In this document: piece after piece, positions 9,446-18,874 of the stretch | How positions within the stretch are numbered: the stretch's first letter is position 1 | Layout: every line of letters starts with the position of its first letter | Assembly: GCA_001054945.1 (NCBI GenBank) | Contig: JVKJ01000005.1 | Location: 744,001 to 808,000, forward strand | Direction: 5' to 3' | DNA length: 64,000 nt | Source: Corynebacterium falsenii | GTDB taxonomy: Bacteria > Actinomycetota > Actinomycetes > Mycobacteriales > Mycobacteriaceae | The notes under the pieces: model-generated | What the model saw: the letters and a program-made list of their open reading frames with translations, nothing else | Database searches by the model: none | Told to the model about the DNA's origin: nothing | Program-made: the position numbers and the translations under genes

Positions 9446-9964
9446 TTAGCTGTTCCAGAATCGCTGCACGACAACCGGCTGACCCTTGAACTGACCCGAC
9501 TTCATGATTGCGATACCGTGCCCAACTTCCTTAGCTTCCGGCTTCAGCATGTTGGCGCGGTGGCCTGGCGAGTCCTTCCACTGCTGGATCGCCTGAATGG
9601 AATCTCCAGCGGTGATCGCAATGTTCTCCGACAGACACTTCCCCTGCTCACAACGCATTTTATCGTGCTCGAACCTGCCGGTCGAAGCCAGCTGATCGGC
9701 CCACTTTTGAGCCTCGTCGTTCAGACTGTCGCTCTCCTCCACAGTCCCCTGGTGGTTTTCCTGACGGAACTCGTTGACCTTGTCCACCATCTGAGCGCGA
9801 TCGTCAGTGCTCCGCGGAGATTCCTTCGAGACAGTCTCCGCCTCCGCCGACGCCACGACGTTCGTGTCGTTGCCGGCAGGCGCTGCGTCGCCCTCGTCAG
9901 CCTGTCCACCAATTCCAAACAATGACAGGAAAGCCATGCTTCCCGCCACGAGGGGATTTGCCAT
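9446..9964 (-). CDS. CAP (SCP/PR-1)-domain protein
   Basis: 172 residues from ATG 9964 (AAGGA ribosome binding site). The N-terminus has a hydrophobic stretch (residues 5-20) that could act as a signal peptide, although it lacks an initial positive charge. A low-complexity linker follows. The CAP domain covers residues 57-172, with the characteristic His100, Glu113 (SENIA) and His135 (SPGHRANML). Cys105 and Cys110 could form a disulphide, which supports an extracytoplasmic location. Bacterial CAP proteins are secreted and of mostly unknown function. It stands alone, with its own terminator. Confidence 0.82.
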   Translation of the reverse strand: MANPLVAGSMAFLSLFGIGGQADEGDAAPAGNDTNVVASAEAETVSKESPRSTDDRAQMVDKVNEFRQENHQGTVEESDSLNDEAQKWADQLASTGRFEHDKMRCEQGKCLSENIAITAGDSIQAIQQWKDSPGHRANMLKPEAKEVGHGIAIMKSGQFKGQPVVVQRFWNS

Positions 9965-10159
9965 TACAAATTCCTTTCTGCGAAAAAATTCAGGACTTGT
10001 CGAGCATATACATTCCGTGTTCCAAATTCCAACGCATTCCCGATAACAGAATCTAAAAGGCAATCTGCCAGAATTTTCTACATAAATACATTGAATTCAC
10101 ATAATTGCCTCTCGTGTAAAAGTCCCTCGCGTGAAGTCTCCAATTCCCCTCAACGCTTC

Positions 10160-10945
10160 TCACGCTCTCGACATCGTCAGGGCCGCACTCGGACGCACAC
10201 CCCGCGCCACGAGCCCCAGGCACAGCTGGTTTAACGTCGCTCCAGTGGTGCAGACATCATCAACCAGAACGATGGCCTCTCCCCTCCGGGAGGCTCTCCG
10301 CAGGTCGCCCACCCGTTCGCTATCCAGCCGCAGGTGCGCCCCAATGTTTTGTCCCCGTTGCAGCCGATTGAGGGCTACAGAATCGGCCGCCGCCTCCTCG
10401 AGCCAGGCGCATGGGTGCACCTTAAGGCCCGGGAAAATATGCGCGGCTACCGTGGCCGACCGGGTGACAATGTCCCCGCCCCTCGCCCGCGCCGAGCTCC
10501 GCTTCGTGGGAGCCGGGATCAGGTGCACCTTCGCGAGTCTCGGATCCGGGAGGTTTCCTGCGGACGCCAACCACACCACCATGGAGGCATGAATCCTCCC
10601 CATGATGTCAATAGCATCACCGCGAACATGGTCTTTGGCTGCCAAGATCACAGCGCGGTGCGGACCGCCGTACGCTCCGGCACTCCACAGCGGCAGGGCC
10701 CCGTCACCCACGCTGTGCCGAGCCGGTGGAGACTGCAATTTTCGGCCACACTCAACGCATAGAGATCGGGCGACGGAACCGCCTGCACTGAGCACCATCT
10801 GCGCAGTTGATCCGGATACCGGTTCAATCGGGCGCATGTGTTCGCCGATAACCCGCCCGCAGCCCACACAGTCGATGCGGAAGAGCAGATCCTCCGCGGC
10901 GTCCCTCAACCTTGTGAACCTAGATCCGATATCCCCGACTGTCAT
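10160..10945 (-). CDS. ComF family phosphoribosyltransferase-like protein
   Basis: 261 residues. The N-terminal zinc-ribbon-like cysteines (C26 and C29 in CVGCG, then SLCVECG) precede a type I phosphoribosyltransferase fold. The PRPP-binding loop is IVLVDDVCTTGATLN near the C-terminus. ComF/GntX proteins are linked to DNA uptake in competent bacteria, but the role in actinobacteria is not established. The start is ATG 10945; upstream in-frame Met codons lack support. It lies 142 bp downstream of lpqB, as in mycobacteria (the Rv3242c position). A 17-bp palindrome sits in the upstream gap. Confidence 0.85.
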   Translation of the reverse strand: MTVGDIGSRFTRLRDAAEDLLFRIDCVGCGRVIGEHMRPIEPVSGSTAQMVLSAGGSVARSLCVECGRKLQSPPARHSVGDGALPLWSAGAYGGPHRAVILAAKDHVRGDAIDIMGRIHASMVVWLASAGNLPDPRLAKVHLIPAPTKRSSARARGGDIVTRSATVAAHIFPGLKVHPCAWLEEAAADSVALNRLQRGQNIGAHLRLDSERVGDLRRASRRGEAIVLVDDVCTTGATLNQLCLGLVARGVRPSAALTMSRA

Positions 10946-11021
10946 AGCCCAACCCCTTCTAGTCCCCACGCCCGTCCCCTTTTGCCTTGATGGTTGGCTC
11001 CCCATGGTGCCATCTGCATGA

Positions 11022-11038
11022 TGAGCACGGCGTGCTCA
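11022..11038. promoter_or_regulatory. 17-bp perfect palindrome upstream of comF-like gene
   Basis: TGAGCACG-G-CGTGCTCA, with 8-bp arms around one base, lies between the lpqB stop and the comF start. There is no T-run on either side, so it is not a typical terminator. It could be an operator. The regulator is unknown. Confidence 0.4.
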
Positions 11039-11087
11039 GCCCGGCATTGAGACTACCTCTATTGGCCGCCAGCTGCGCCTGCGAAGA

Positions 11088-12842
11088 CTAATGTGGAAGG
11101 ACGGGAATCCCTCGCTTACCCTGCAAGGGCGGTACCTCACGCCAAAACTGACTGTCAGTGTCCCCTGCATTTAGCCTCATCAGGGCGCGCGCATCCGTGG
11201 CATACATGGTGGATGCCGCCGACTCCACTGCCACCACGGGGGCAGAAATATTCCGGCTTGGCAGTTGGGTGGCTTGAGAACCATCTGGCGCAAAGCTCCA
11301 CACCGGTGCGTCGCTGGCCCGGGTTCCCACCAGGATGGAACCATCGGCACGCCAATCGGCCGCCACCGCCGTATCACCCAGCGGGTACCCGATCTCCTTC
11401 GGGCGACCAAGGAAATAGTCACCCGCTGTTCCCTGTTTCAGCACGGAGACGAACACGCGACCGTTGATGAGCATGACAACGTGCGTGCCGTCCTTGGACA
11501 CTCGGAACACACTGATTGTGGCGTGCTCAATACCCAGCTTGTCGATGGCGTCCGCATTGACCTCTTCCCGACGCGTCTCCCCCGTCGTAGTAGAGCGCGA
11601 AATGCGCAGGACTTTTCTGCCATCCGCCACTGTGTAGAGGGTGTTCTGAGACGAACCCCAGGAAGGGCTGCTCAAGCTCTTGGCTTCCGTAGCTGTCGTG
11701 GGTTGATCGTCCAAGCCACCGACCATCAGCTTGCGCTTCTCGTCACCGCGGCCGGACACGATTGCCACCACATCGTCCTGTGGAGCGGCGTCGACCGATT
11801 CGATGTGCTGGCCTTGCACCCATCCCTGCACGGACTTGTAGTTCGTGTCGGAGACATTGACCAGCGTGCCATCCACCAACGCCCTCAACGGGGTGGATGC
11901 CTCCGCTCGTGGGTCGAACTGCGACACATCGCCGACATTCCACGCGCCCTGGACCTTGTCTGATAGCTCCGTACCGTCAGCGTTCAGGGAATAGGGTCCG
12001 CGCACTTCGTTGGCAGCCAGTGTCCACACCACCTGAGCGGCCAGGATCTCGCGTTGCTTGGGTCCCAGCGAGGTCAGCCCAGTGAAGTCCACCACGAACT
12101 CGCCGTTCTGATTCCGCTGTGTCTGTGCGGTGGCCCCCTCGGGGATGACTGACTTTACCGCGTTTGTGAGCTCGCCCTGCGGGCCCGCCGTCAGCAGGGA
12201 GATGAGCGATGCCCCCAACGACTGTTGGCGGGAATAGACCCAGCGCCTGTCAGGAACAAGAGCGGTCCCGCCCTGTTCCACAAAGTAAATCGATTGCGCC
12301 TGATAGGCCCGCATGAAGTCCGACCGGTCCATCAGGGTCATATCGCGGAGGTTATCGATGCGCCACTGACCATCGCTCTTCGCCATGTCATAGGTGGTTT
12401 CATAGGCGGTGTATTCCGGCTCAAAGGTTCCGCCGGTGCCCAGCTTGCCCACCACATTTCCGCGCACTCGATAGGTGATGTGATCGTCCTTCACCGCCCC
12501 CTCGGACTTAATGTCGATTCGGTCCATGATCAGGGTTTCCTTGCCGGCATCCCAGTTTTCATTCGCCCGGGCGGTCAGGAAAGCTCTGGCTGCTTCGTGG
12601 TCGGACAGCGGGTGTGCGCTGGCACTGAAAAAGTCTCGTAGCAGTAGGTCCGCCGGCTGCCCATCTTCAGGGGTAGCGACCTTTTCTGCATTCGGAGTGG
12701 GGACATACGAGCTAATGGCCTCCGGAGAAGATCCACCAGGCAGGGTGGTGCAGCCCGCGGCGAAGAACACCCCCGCGCAACTCATCGCGCCGAGGATGGT
12801 CCTGAGCTGCACTCGTTGCTTATCATTCCGCGAGCTATTCAC
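11088..12842 (-). CDS. lpqB: lipoprotein LpqB, accessory to MtrAB
   Basis: 584 residues from GTG 12842, which has AGGAGAA about 6 nt upstream and overlaps the mtrB stop by 8 bp. An ATG at 12857 in the same frame is the alternative start. The signal peptide ends in the lipobox FFAAGC (Cys31), so the protein is lipid-anchored outside the membrane. A GerMN domain follows (about 190-310, around SLISLLTAGPQGEL), and a C-terminal beta-propeller-like LpqB domain fills the rest. LpqB modulates the MtrB sensor kinase in mycobacteria. It is co-translated with mtrB. Confidence 0.92.
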   Translation of the reverse strand: MNSSRNDKQRVQLRTILGAMSCAGVFFAAGCTTLPGGSSPEAISSYVPTPNAEKVATPEDGQPADLLLRDFFSASAHPLSDHEAARAFLTARANENWDAGKETLIMDRIDIKSEGAVKDDHITYRVRGNVVGKLGTGGTFEPEYTAYETTYDMAKSDGQWRIDNLRDMTLMDRSDFMRAYQAQSIYFVEQGGTALVPDRRWVYSRQQSLGASLISLLTAGPQGELTNAVKSVIPEGATAQTQRNQNGEFVVDFTGLTSLGPKQREILAAQVVWTLAANEVRGPYSLNADGTELSDKVQGAWNVGDVSQFDPRAEASTPLRALVDGTLVNVSDTNYKSVQGWVQGQHIESVDAAPQDDVVAIVSGRGDEKRKLMVGGLDDQPTTATEAKSLSSPSWGSSQNTLYTVADGRKVLRISRSTTTGETRREEVNADAIDKLGIEHATISVFRVSKDGTHVVMLINGRVFVSVLKQGTAGDYFLGRPKEIGYPLGDTAVAADWRADGSILVGTRASDAPVWSFAPDGSQATQLPSRNISAPVVAVESAASTMYATDARALMRLNAGDTDSQFWREVPPLQGKRGIPVLPH

Positions 12843-14817
12843 CGGCGTTCTCCTCATGATTATTCCCCAGATCACCAAGTTCCTTGTGCCCAGACTTGAG
12901 TTCGGCAGTGGCGTCCACCTCCAGGGGGACCGGGGAACTCTGAACCTTGGTGCCGGCAACGCGGGGCAGTGTCAGACGGAAGCAGGACCCAACTCCGATC
13001 TCGCCGATCGCATCCAGCCGGCCCCCGTGGAGCTTCGCGTCCTCCTGGGCGATCGCGAGCCCGAGCCCGGTGCCTCCGGTACGGCGCTCGCGGGAAGGGT
13101 CGGAGCGCCAGAAGCGATTGAACACCATCTCCTCCTCACCGGGCTTCAGCCCCACCCCGTGGTCCACAATGGCGATGCCCACGGTGGACGGCGCGGCGAC
13201 CATCCGCACGTCGATGGGCTTTGATTCCGAATGATCCACGGCATTGGCCAACAGGTTGCGCAAGATGCGCTCCACGCGGCGCGAATCGATTTCAGCCAGG
13301 ACCGGGGAATCCGGGAGGTGAAGGCGGATGGTCGTGCCCATCTCCTCCGCGATAGCACGCACCTGGGACATTGCGGAGTGCACCACACCTCGCGTGTCGA
13401 TCTGCTCCGCCGACAGGTTGGCCTGGCCGGCATCGTGCCGGGAGATCTCCAGCAGGTCGCCGAGCAGAGTTTCGAAGCGGTCAAGTTCCTTGTTCATCAG
13501 TCTCGCGGCGCGAGCGGTCATCGGATCGAGGTTGTCAGCATTGTCGTTGATCAGGTCCGCGGCCATGCGAACGGTGGTCAATGGTGTGCGCAATTCGTGG
13601 GACACATCGGACGTGAACTGCTTCTGCAAAGACCCGAATTCTTCGAGGTTGCGAATCTGGGCCGACAGGGACTCGGCCATCTCGTTGAAGCTCGTGGCCA
13701 GCTTGGCCACCTCGTCCTGCCCGTCAACGACCATGCGTTCACGCAAATGCCCGGCAGAGAAGCGTTCCGCGATACGGGAGGCGCTGCGCACGGGGACGGT
13801 CAACTGTTGGGAGAACACCCACGCGATGACCACCAGCAGGACCAACAGCACAATCGCGCCGGCCAGCAGCAGTCCACGCATCAGTGTCAAGGTCTGCACC
13901 TCGGATTCCAACGGCATGACCAGGTACAGCTCCACCCCCTGAATCTCCGAGGAAACGGGCGTGCCAATCACGAGCGCCTTGTATGTGCGATGGTTCTGCC
14001 CAGCATTGTTGACAGTCATGTACTGGTAGGAGACCTGTCCCTGCTGGACAAAGCGCCGCAGTCCCTGGGGAATCTCGAAGCCCTCCGGGGCTACCACGTC
14101 CTGCCCCGTCGAATCCTTCGCAATCAGCACCGGCTCATAGACCGCGGACACGCCCTCATCCAGGCCCGAATTGCGCTCGGTGAGCACAGCCCGCGCGGAG
14201 TTTAGACGCACCGGCAAGGGGTTCGCCGAATCTGTCGACGCAACCTGCTCCTCCACGAGTGCCCGCGTGCGGTCAATCTCGTCTAGCGCGGTGCTGTACT
14301 TAGCGTTCAGCAGTTGTTGGCCGACGAAGCTGATCAGCACGAAACCGAGTGCGGTAATGACCAGGAAGGACGAGAGGAACACGCTGCCGATCACGCGGGT
14401 TTGAATTGAGGTCCGCCAGCGGTTCGCCATTCGGTCCCAGAAGGTACGCGACTGCTTCCCCGGCTCCTTCAGAAATGCCAGGGCAAGCTTCCGAAGCCCG
14501 CGGGTGGAAGAGGTCTTATTCTCCAGCTGTTGGCTCGCGGGAATGAGATCGGAACTGGTCGATTCCGGACTATCCTCTGCGGTTCGCTTCACCCTCGCGC
14601 TCAAGGGGGAGTTCTTCAGCACCTTCTCCGAGGTTTGCTCGTACACCCGCTCCACGAGTGTCTTTCCCGGCGTGTCCTCGGCGCTTTTTTTCACCTGGCG
14701 TTCGGCGCCTCGCTGCGCACTATGTTCATTACCGCGCGGCGAGGCTTGCCCAGAATCCGGACGCCCGCCCTTCGGCGGCCCGGTTCTGTTCTTCGCGGAT
14801 TCGTCTGATGAACACAC
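12835..14817 (-). CDS. mtrB: sensor histidine kinase MtrB
   Basis: 660 residues from GTG 14817, 5 bp after the mtrA stop. A hydrophilic N-terminal extension of about 135 residues, rich in Lys/Ser/Pro, precedes TM1 (about 140-165). An extracytoplasmic sensor segment follows, then TM2 (about 300-325), a HAMP domain, HisKA with the phospho-accepting His in SDVSHELRTPLTT, and HATPase_c (N box LRNLLANAVDHS, then DHGVGL, and GTGLGLAI). MtrB phosphorylates MtrA to control cell-wall and osmotic genes. The long N-terminal extension is larger than I expect, so an internal start remains possible. Confidence 0.93.
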   Translation of the reverse strand: MCSSDESAKNRTGPPKGGRPDSGQASPRGNEHSAQRGAERQVKKSAEDTPGKTLVERVYEQTSEKVLKNSPLSARVKRTAEDSPESTSSDLIPASQQLENKTSSTRGLRKLALAFLKEPGKQSRTFWDRMANRWRTSIQTRVIGSVFLSSFLVITALGFVLISFVGQQLLNAKYSTALDEIDRTRALVEEQVASTDSANPLPVRLNSARAVLTERNSGLDEGVSAVYEPVLIAKDSTGQDVVAPEGFEIPQGLRRFVQQGQVSYQYMTVNNAGQNHRTYKALVIGTPVSSEIQGVELYLVMPLESEVQTLTLMRGLLLAGAIVLLVLLVVIAWVFSQQLTVPVRSASRIAERFSAGHLRERMVVDGQDEVAKLATSFNEMAESLSAQIRNLEEFGSLQKQFTSDVSHELRTPLTTVRMAADLINDNADNLDPMTARAARLMNKELDRFETLLGDLLEISRHDAGQANLSAEQIDTRGVVHSAMSQVRAIAEEMGTTIRLHLPDSPVLAEIDSRRVERILRNLLANAVDHSESKPIDVRMVAAPSTVGIAIVDHGVGLKPGEEEMVFNRFWRSDPSRERRTGGTGLGLAIAQEDAKLHGGRLDAIGEIGVGSCFRLTLPRVAGTKVQSSPVPLEVDATAELKSGHKELGDLGNNHEENAGE

Positions 14818-14822
14818 GGGGG

Positions 14823-15497
14823 CTATTCACCCGTCTTATACCCAATGCCGCGGACCGTTTGAATGATGTGGGGATCGTCCGGGTCCTTTTCCACTTTCGA
14901 ACGCAGGCGCTGAATGTGGACATTCACCAGGCGGGTATCGCTGGACTTCCGGTACCCCCACACCTGTTCCAGTAATTCCTCGCGGGAGAACACCTGCCGC
15001 GGGCGGGAGGCCAGCGCGGCCAGCAACTCGAATTCGATGGGAGTCAAGGAGATTTCCTCCCCATTCCGCGTGACCTGGTGCCCCGGGACGTCAATGCGCA
15101 GGTCTGCGACCTCCAGCGATTCCGGCCGTTCCTCTGGGTTGCGCCGCAATCGCGCACGCACCCGGGCCACCAGCTCCTTCGGCTTGAATGGCTTATTGAT
15201 GTAGTCGTCCGCACCGGATTCCAGCCCCAGGACCACGTCCACCGTGTCCGTCCGTGCCGTCAGCATCACGATCGGCACAGTGGACTCCTCGCGCACTGCC
15301 TTGCACACGTCGATCCCGTTCATTCCGGGCAACATCAGATCCAGCAGGATCAGGTCTGGGTGGTGGTCGCGTGCAGCTTGGACCGCATCCAGACCATCGC
15401 CCACGACGACAGTCTTGAAGCCTTCTCCTTCGAGAACGATCGTCAACATCTCGGAGATCGCTGGGTCGTCATCGACCACCAGAATCGTCGCTGCCAT
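14823..15497 (-). CDS. mtrA: response regulator MtrA
   Basis: 224 residues. OmpR/PhoB-type DNA-binding regulator. The receiver domain has acidic residues DDD near residues 9-11, phospho-acceptor Asp53 (LLDLMLPG) and Lys in NKPFKP. The C-terminal winged helix is around ELLAALASRPRQVFSREELLEQVWGY. ATG 15497 aligns with family N-termini (ILVVDDDPAISEML); a GTG three codons upstream is the alternative. It is part of the ahcY-tmk-mtrA-mtrB-lpqB run. Confidence 0.96.
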   Translation of the reverse strand: MAATILVVDDDPAISEMLTIVLEGEGFKTVVVGDGLDAVQAARDHHPDLILLDLMLPGMNGIDVCKAVREESTVPIVMLTARTDTVDVVLGLESGADDYINKPFKPKELVARVRARLRRNPEERPESLEVADLRIDVPGHQVTRNGEEISLTPIEFELLAALASRPRQVFSREELLEQVWGYRKSSDTRLVNVHIQRLRSKVEKDPDDPHIIQTVRGIGYKTGE

Positions 15498-15530
15498 TTT
15501 CCTCACCGTCTGTCTTGGGGCACGTCCCCC

Positions 15531-16250
15531 CTATTGTTGCACGTCCTCTTCCGCAATCTGCGTCGCGTAGGCCGCTTCAATTTCCTTTGCAAGTTCCTCC
15601 GCCCGTGGCTGAACTTCCCCCTCGGTAGATGCCACGGTCACCCACGGCCCGTTCCATTGGTTCTGGGCCAACCCGCGGTACGCCGCCACGGTGAGTTCCT
15701 GGAGAGTCACGTCCGTTTCATAGGCGTCCCGGGCACGAGATTCATCCGTTGCTTCACGATGCTGAGCTCGCGAATCAGCGACCTCGGCATCCACATCAAC
15801 CAGCACCTGCAGCTCCGGGTACGGCGACCCTAGCGAGACGAATTCCATCTCCTCGACCCACCGCAACACATCGTGGTCGGGGATCATGCTCTCCACATCT
15901 CTGACTTGCCCGCCGTCGCGTTCCACCGCGCGTGCCAGGGAGTAGGCCGCGTTGGACGCCACGTACCGGTCCAGCAGCACGACATAACCGTCCTCATCGA
16001 GATCCGCAAGATCGGAGGCCACCTCGGCGCGATCGAGGGCGAAGAGGGTGGCCATTCCGTGGATGGAATCGATGAGGTCTCCCATCTCCCGGTAGAGGGC
16101 CTGCTGCGCCAGCTTCGCGTGCACCGAATGCTCATAGCGGGGGAAGGACAGTCGTGCGGTGGGAATTTCGCGCGCGATCAACTCCTTTTCCAACGCCGTG
16201 ACCAGGGTGTTTTTGCCAGCGCCGTCGACGCCCTCGAAGGCAATGATCAT
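15531..16250 (-). CDS. tmk: thymidylate kinase
   Basis: 239 residues. Phosphorylates dTMP to dTDP with ATP. Walker A is FEGVDGAGKNT (Lys13), with Asn where most bacteria have Ser. The substrate motif is LDRYVASNAAYS and the lid region is SRAQHREATDESRARDAYE. The divergent P-loop neighbour and the RYVASNAAY motif match the mycobacterial TMK type. The start is ATG 16250; the reading frame continues upstream, but without homology. It lies 34 bp downstream of ahcY and 33 bp upstream of mtrA, so it is probably in one operon. Confidence 0.93.
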   Translation of the reverse strand: MIIAFEGVDGAGKNTLVTALEKELIAREIPTARLSFPRYEHSVHAKLAQQALYREMGDLIDSIHGMATLFALDRAEVASDLADLDEDGYVVLLDRYVASNAAYSLARAVERDGGQVRDVESMIPDHDVLRWVEEMEFVSLGSPYPELQVLVDVDAEVADSRAQHREATDESRARDAYETDVTLQELTVAAYRGLAQNQWNGPWVTVASTEGEVQPRAEELAKEIEAAYATQIAEEDVQQ

Positions 16251-16284
16251 TGCGGTGGGTGGTACCTTTCTCTCAAAGTTGAAC

Positions 16285-17769
16285 TTAGTAGCGGTAGTGC
16301 TCCGGCTTGTACGGACCTGCCACATCCACGCCGATGTACTCCGCCTGCTCCTTCGTCAGTGTGGTGATGTTCCCGCCCAGGGCTTCCACGTGGATCCGTG
16401 CCACCTTCTCGTCGAGAATTTTCGGCAGGCGGTGCACCTCTCGGCCATATTCGTCTGCCTTGGTGAACAGTTCGATTTGCGCGATGGTCTGGTCCGCAAA
16501 GGAGGTAGACATCACAAAGGACGGGTGACCGGTGGCGTTGCCAAGGTTGAGCAGTCGGCCCTCGGACAGAACGATGATGCTGCGGGGCTTCCCATCGGCA
16601 CCGGGGAAGGTGAATTCGTCCACCTGGGGCTTAATGTTCACTCGAGTGACGTCCTCACGGTGCAGGAGGCTGGCCATGTCGATCTCATTATCGAAGTGGC
16701 CGATGTTCCCCAGCACCGTGTGATCCTTCATGTGCTGCATCTGCTCGAAGGTGATGATTCCCAGGTTGCCCGTGGCGGTAATGACGATGTCTGCCTCACC
16801 AATTGCCTCATCCACGGTCACCACCGGGAAGCCATCCATCAGTGCCTGCAGCGCGTTGATCGGATCGGCCTCTGTCACGCGAACGCGGGCGCCCTGGCCA
16901 GCAAAGGCCTCCGCGCAACCCTTGCCCACGTCACCGTAACCGCAGACCAGGACGTTCTTCCCGCCCATCAGCATGTCGGTGGCTCGGTTAATGCCGTCCA
17001 GCAAGCTGTGCCGGGTGCCATAGCGATTATCGAACTTGGACTTAGTCACCGCATCGTTCACGTTCATCGCGGGGAACGGGAGAACGCCCTGCTCCGCGAA
17101 GTGGTAAAGCCTATGCACACCCGTGGTGGTCTCCTCCGTCACGCCACGTATGGATTGTGCGGCGCGGGTCCACGCCGTGCTGTCGCGGTCAAACACGCGA
17201 CTCAGCATTCCCAGGAATGCCCGGTATTCATCGGAATCCTGCTGGTCAGCCTCGGGCACCACACCCGCGTCCTCACATTCTTTGCCCTTGATCACGGCCA
17301 TCGTGGCATCCCCGCCGTCATCCAGAATCATGTTGGCCTCCAGAGGCTGGCCGCCATCGTCCTGGCCCCAATCGAAGATTTGCTCCAAGCACCACCAGTA
17401 CTCATCCAGGCTCTCGCCCTTCCAGGCAAACACCGGAACACCGTGCGGGTCTTCCGGGGTCCCGTCCCCCACCACCACGGCGGCAGCAGCCTCGTCCTGG
17501 GTGGAGAAGATGTTGCATGAGGCCCACCGAACCCGAGCCCCGAGCGCCGTCAAGGTCTCGATCAGCACCGCGGTCTGGACGGTCATGTGGATCGACCCGG
17601 CAATCCGCGCCCCAGCCAGCGGCTGCTCATCCGCGTATTCCCGACGAAGTTCCATCAGACCTGGCATCTCGTGTTCAGCCAAACGGATCTGGTGGCGCCC
17701 AGCCTCTGCCAAGTTCAGGTCCGCAACTTTGAATTCCAGATTTCCGAGACGATCGACCGTCGCGACCAT
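16285..17769 (-). CDS. ahcY: S-adenosylhomocysteine hydrolase
   Basis: 494 residues. NAD-dependent hydrolysis of S-adenosylhomocysteine to adenosine and homocysteine, in the methyl cycle. Motifs include [17 protein letters not shown], the NAD-binding [20 protein letters not shown], catalytic-region [21 protein letters not shown] and the C-terminal [10 protein letters not shown], which is complete. ATG 17769 has AGAGGAG 7 nt upstream and is preferred over the Met eight codons earlier. The actinobacterial insertion of about 40 residues is present (WEWCLEQIF-like region). It begins the tmk-mtrAB-lpqB transcription unit. Confidence 0.96.
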   Translation of the reverse strand: MVATVDRLGNLEFKVADLNLAEAGRHQIRLAEHEMPGLMELRREYADEQPLAGARIAGSIHMTVQTAVLIETLTALGARVRWASCNIFSTQDEAAAAVVVGDGTPEDPHGVPVFAWKGESLDEYWWCLEQIFDWGQDDGGQPLEANMILDDGGDATMAVIKGKECEDAGVVPEADQQDSDEYRAFLGMLSRVFDRDSTAWTRAAQSIRGVTEETTTGVHRLYHFAEQGVLPFPAMNVNDAVTKSKFDNRYGTRHSLLDGINRATDMLMGGKNVLVCGYGDVGKGCAEAFAGQGARVRVTEADPINALQALMDGFPVVTVDEAIGEADIVITATGNLGIITFEQMQHMKDHTVLGNIGHFDNEIDMASLLHREDVTRVNIKPQVDEFTFPGADGKPRSIIVLSEGRLLNLGNATGHPSFVMSTSFADQTIAQIELFTKADEYGREVHRLPKILDEKVARIHVEALGGNITTLTKEQAEYIGVDVAGPYKPEHYRY

Positions 17770-17822
17770 TGGGACACTCCTCTTCACGCTCATTCAAGCA
17801 ATCTCGCCGATTCAGACACTTC

Positions 17823-17828
17823 AGTGTA
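17823..17828 (-). promoter_or_regulatory. candidate -10 box for ahcY
   Basis: Minus-strand TACACT, about 55 bp upstream of the ahcY ATG, lies inside the inverted repeat ACACT-TC-AGTGT. The repeat could be a regulator site. Confidence 0.4.
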
Positions 17829-17909
17829 GCGTCTGGCCCCCTCACTCAGTTCCGTTCAGAGCGTAAACTCGTTCGCGCCCTGTCCCCTCCCCCACCGCTG
17901 AAGGAAATC

Positions 17910-18506
17910 ATGTCGCGCACAGTGATTGCCGCCCTGTTCCATTCCATTGATGGGGTCGCTCGCGATCCCCACCTTTTCCAGTTCGATTCCTTCGACGACG
18001 ATCTCGGTCGCCTGATGAACGAAACGATCGCATCAATTGACGATGTCATTCTTGGCCGCACGACCTACCAGGAATGGTCGGGCTACTGGCCAGAGGCGGC
18101 CGACGGCCCGGATGCGCCGTTCGCGGAGTTCATCAACCACACCGCCAAGCACGTGGCGTCCACCTCCCTCGGCGATGAGGACCTGACATGGGAGAACTCC
18201 CAGCTCATCCCCGGCGATCTGGTCTCTTACGTCCGGGAACTGAAGAAGGGTGACGGAGGAGCCATCTCCGTGCAGGGTTCCCTGTCCGTGGTTCGTCAGT
18301 TGCTGGAGGCGGAGGTCCTGGACGAGCTCACCCTCATCGTCCACCCCACGTTCGCGGGGGATGGAGGAAGGATCTTCCCAGACGCCACTGCTCAGCGTAT
18401 GAAGCTTCTGAACTCCAGCGTGACGTCCAAGGGCAACGTGGTTCTCACCTACGCCCCGTTAGGCGAGGCACACGGTGAAGCCGACGAAGAAGCCCAGGGA
18501 GCCTAG
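17910..18506 (+). CDS. RibD C-terminal-domain (dihydrofolate reductase-like) protein
   Basis: 198 residues from ATG 17910 (AAGGAAA ribosome binding site; TAAACT box at 17864-17869). The fold signature is that of stand-alone RibD_C/DHFR-like proteins: VIAALFHSIDGVARDP at the N-terminus, VILGRTTYQEWSGYW, ISVQGSLSVVRQLLEAEVLDEL and VHPTFAGDGGRIF. Relatives are NADPH-dependent reductases of undefined substrate; riboflavin synthesis should not be assumed. It is divergent from ahcY, and the stop overlaps the convergent DUF4259 stop by 4 bp. Confidence 0.82.
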   Translation: MSRTVIAALFHSIDGVARDPHLFQFDSFDDDLGRLMNETIASIDDVILGRTTYQEWSGYWPEAADGPDAPFAEFINHTAKHVASTSLGDEDLTWENSQLIPGDLVSYVRELKKGDGGAISVQGSLSVVRQLLEAEVLDELTLIVHPTFAGDGGRIFPDATAQRMKLLNSSVTSKGNVVLTYAPLGEAHGEADEEAQGA

Positions 18507-18874
18507 CTGACGGCCTCCACATAGGTCTCTAGACCTTCGGGCGCTTCGGAGCCCAGCTTCTCCAGCTCAGTGTCCAGCAGCTGTAGTGCCCGTTCCTGCA
18601 ATTCCTCGGGGCACCTGCCGATGTGGTCGCGGATGAGGGGGAATTCATCAGCCACATCGGTGGCGCTGAAGGGAGCGCCATTCCAGATGGCTGCCACGCT
18701 CGCGGCACACAGCCCGGTGAGATATTCGGGGTCGCCCGGATCGGACTGATCCAGGGCAATCGTGATGGAATCCATCACCGCTTCTTGCAGTTCATCGTCA
18801 TCCAAGGCAGAGATATCAGCCATAAAATCCTGGTTGATCTCCTCTTGGAGAATGTATTCGTCCCAGCTGCTCAT
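18503..18874 (-). CDS. DUF4259-like small acidic protein
   Basis: 123 residues from ATG 18874 (AAAGGA ribosome binding site). The protein is strongly acidic, with an N-terminus of the type SWDEYILQEEINQDFMADI followed by helical repeats. This resembles DUF4259 proteins (short, acidic, often near stress genes). No catalytic motif, signal or membrane segment is seen. Its stop overlaps that of the convergent RibD-like gene. Confidence 0.6.
   Translation of the reverse strand: MSSWDEYILQEEINQDFMADISALDDDELQEAVMDSITIALDQSDPGDPEYLTGLCAASVAAIWNGAPFSATDVADEFPLIRDHIGRCPEELQERALQLLDTELEKLGSEAPEGLETYVEAVS

Noticed and set aside
13231..14205. 324-codon plus-strand open frame opposite mtrB
   Set aside because: Antisense shadow in the frame favoured by third-position GC; no homology recognised.
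16159..17520. 453-codon plus-strand open frame opposite ahcY
   Set aside because: ahcY is complete and highly conserved; the opposite frame reads as low-complexity His/Val-rich sequence.
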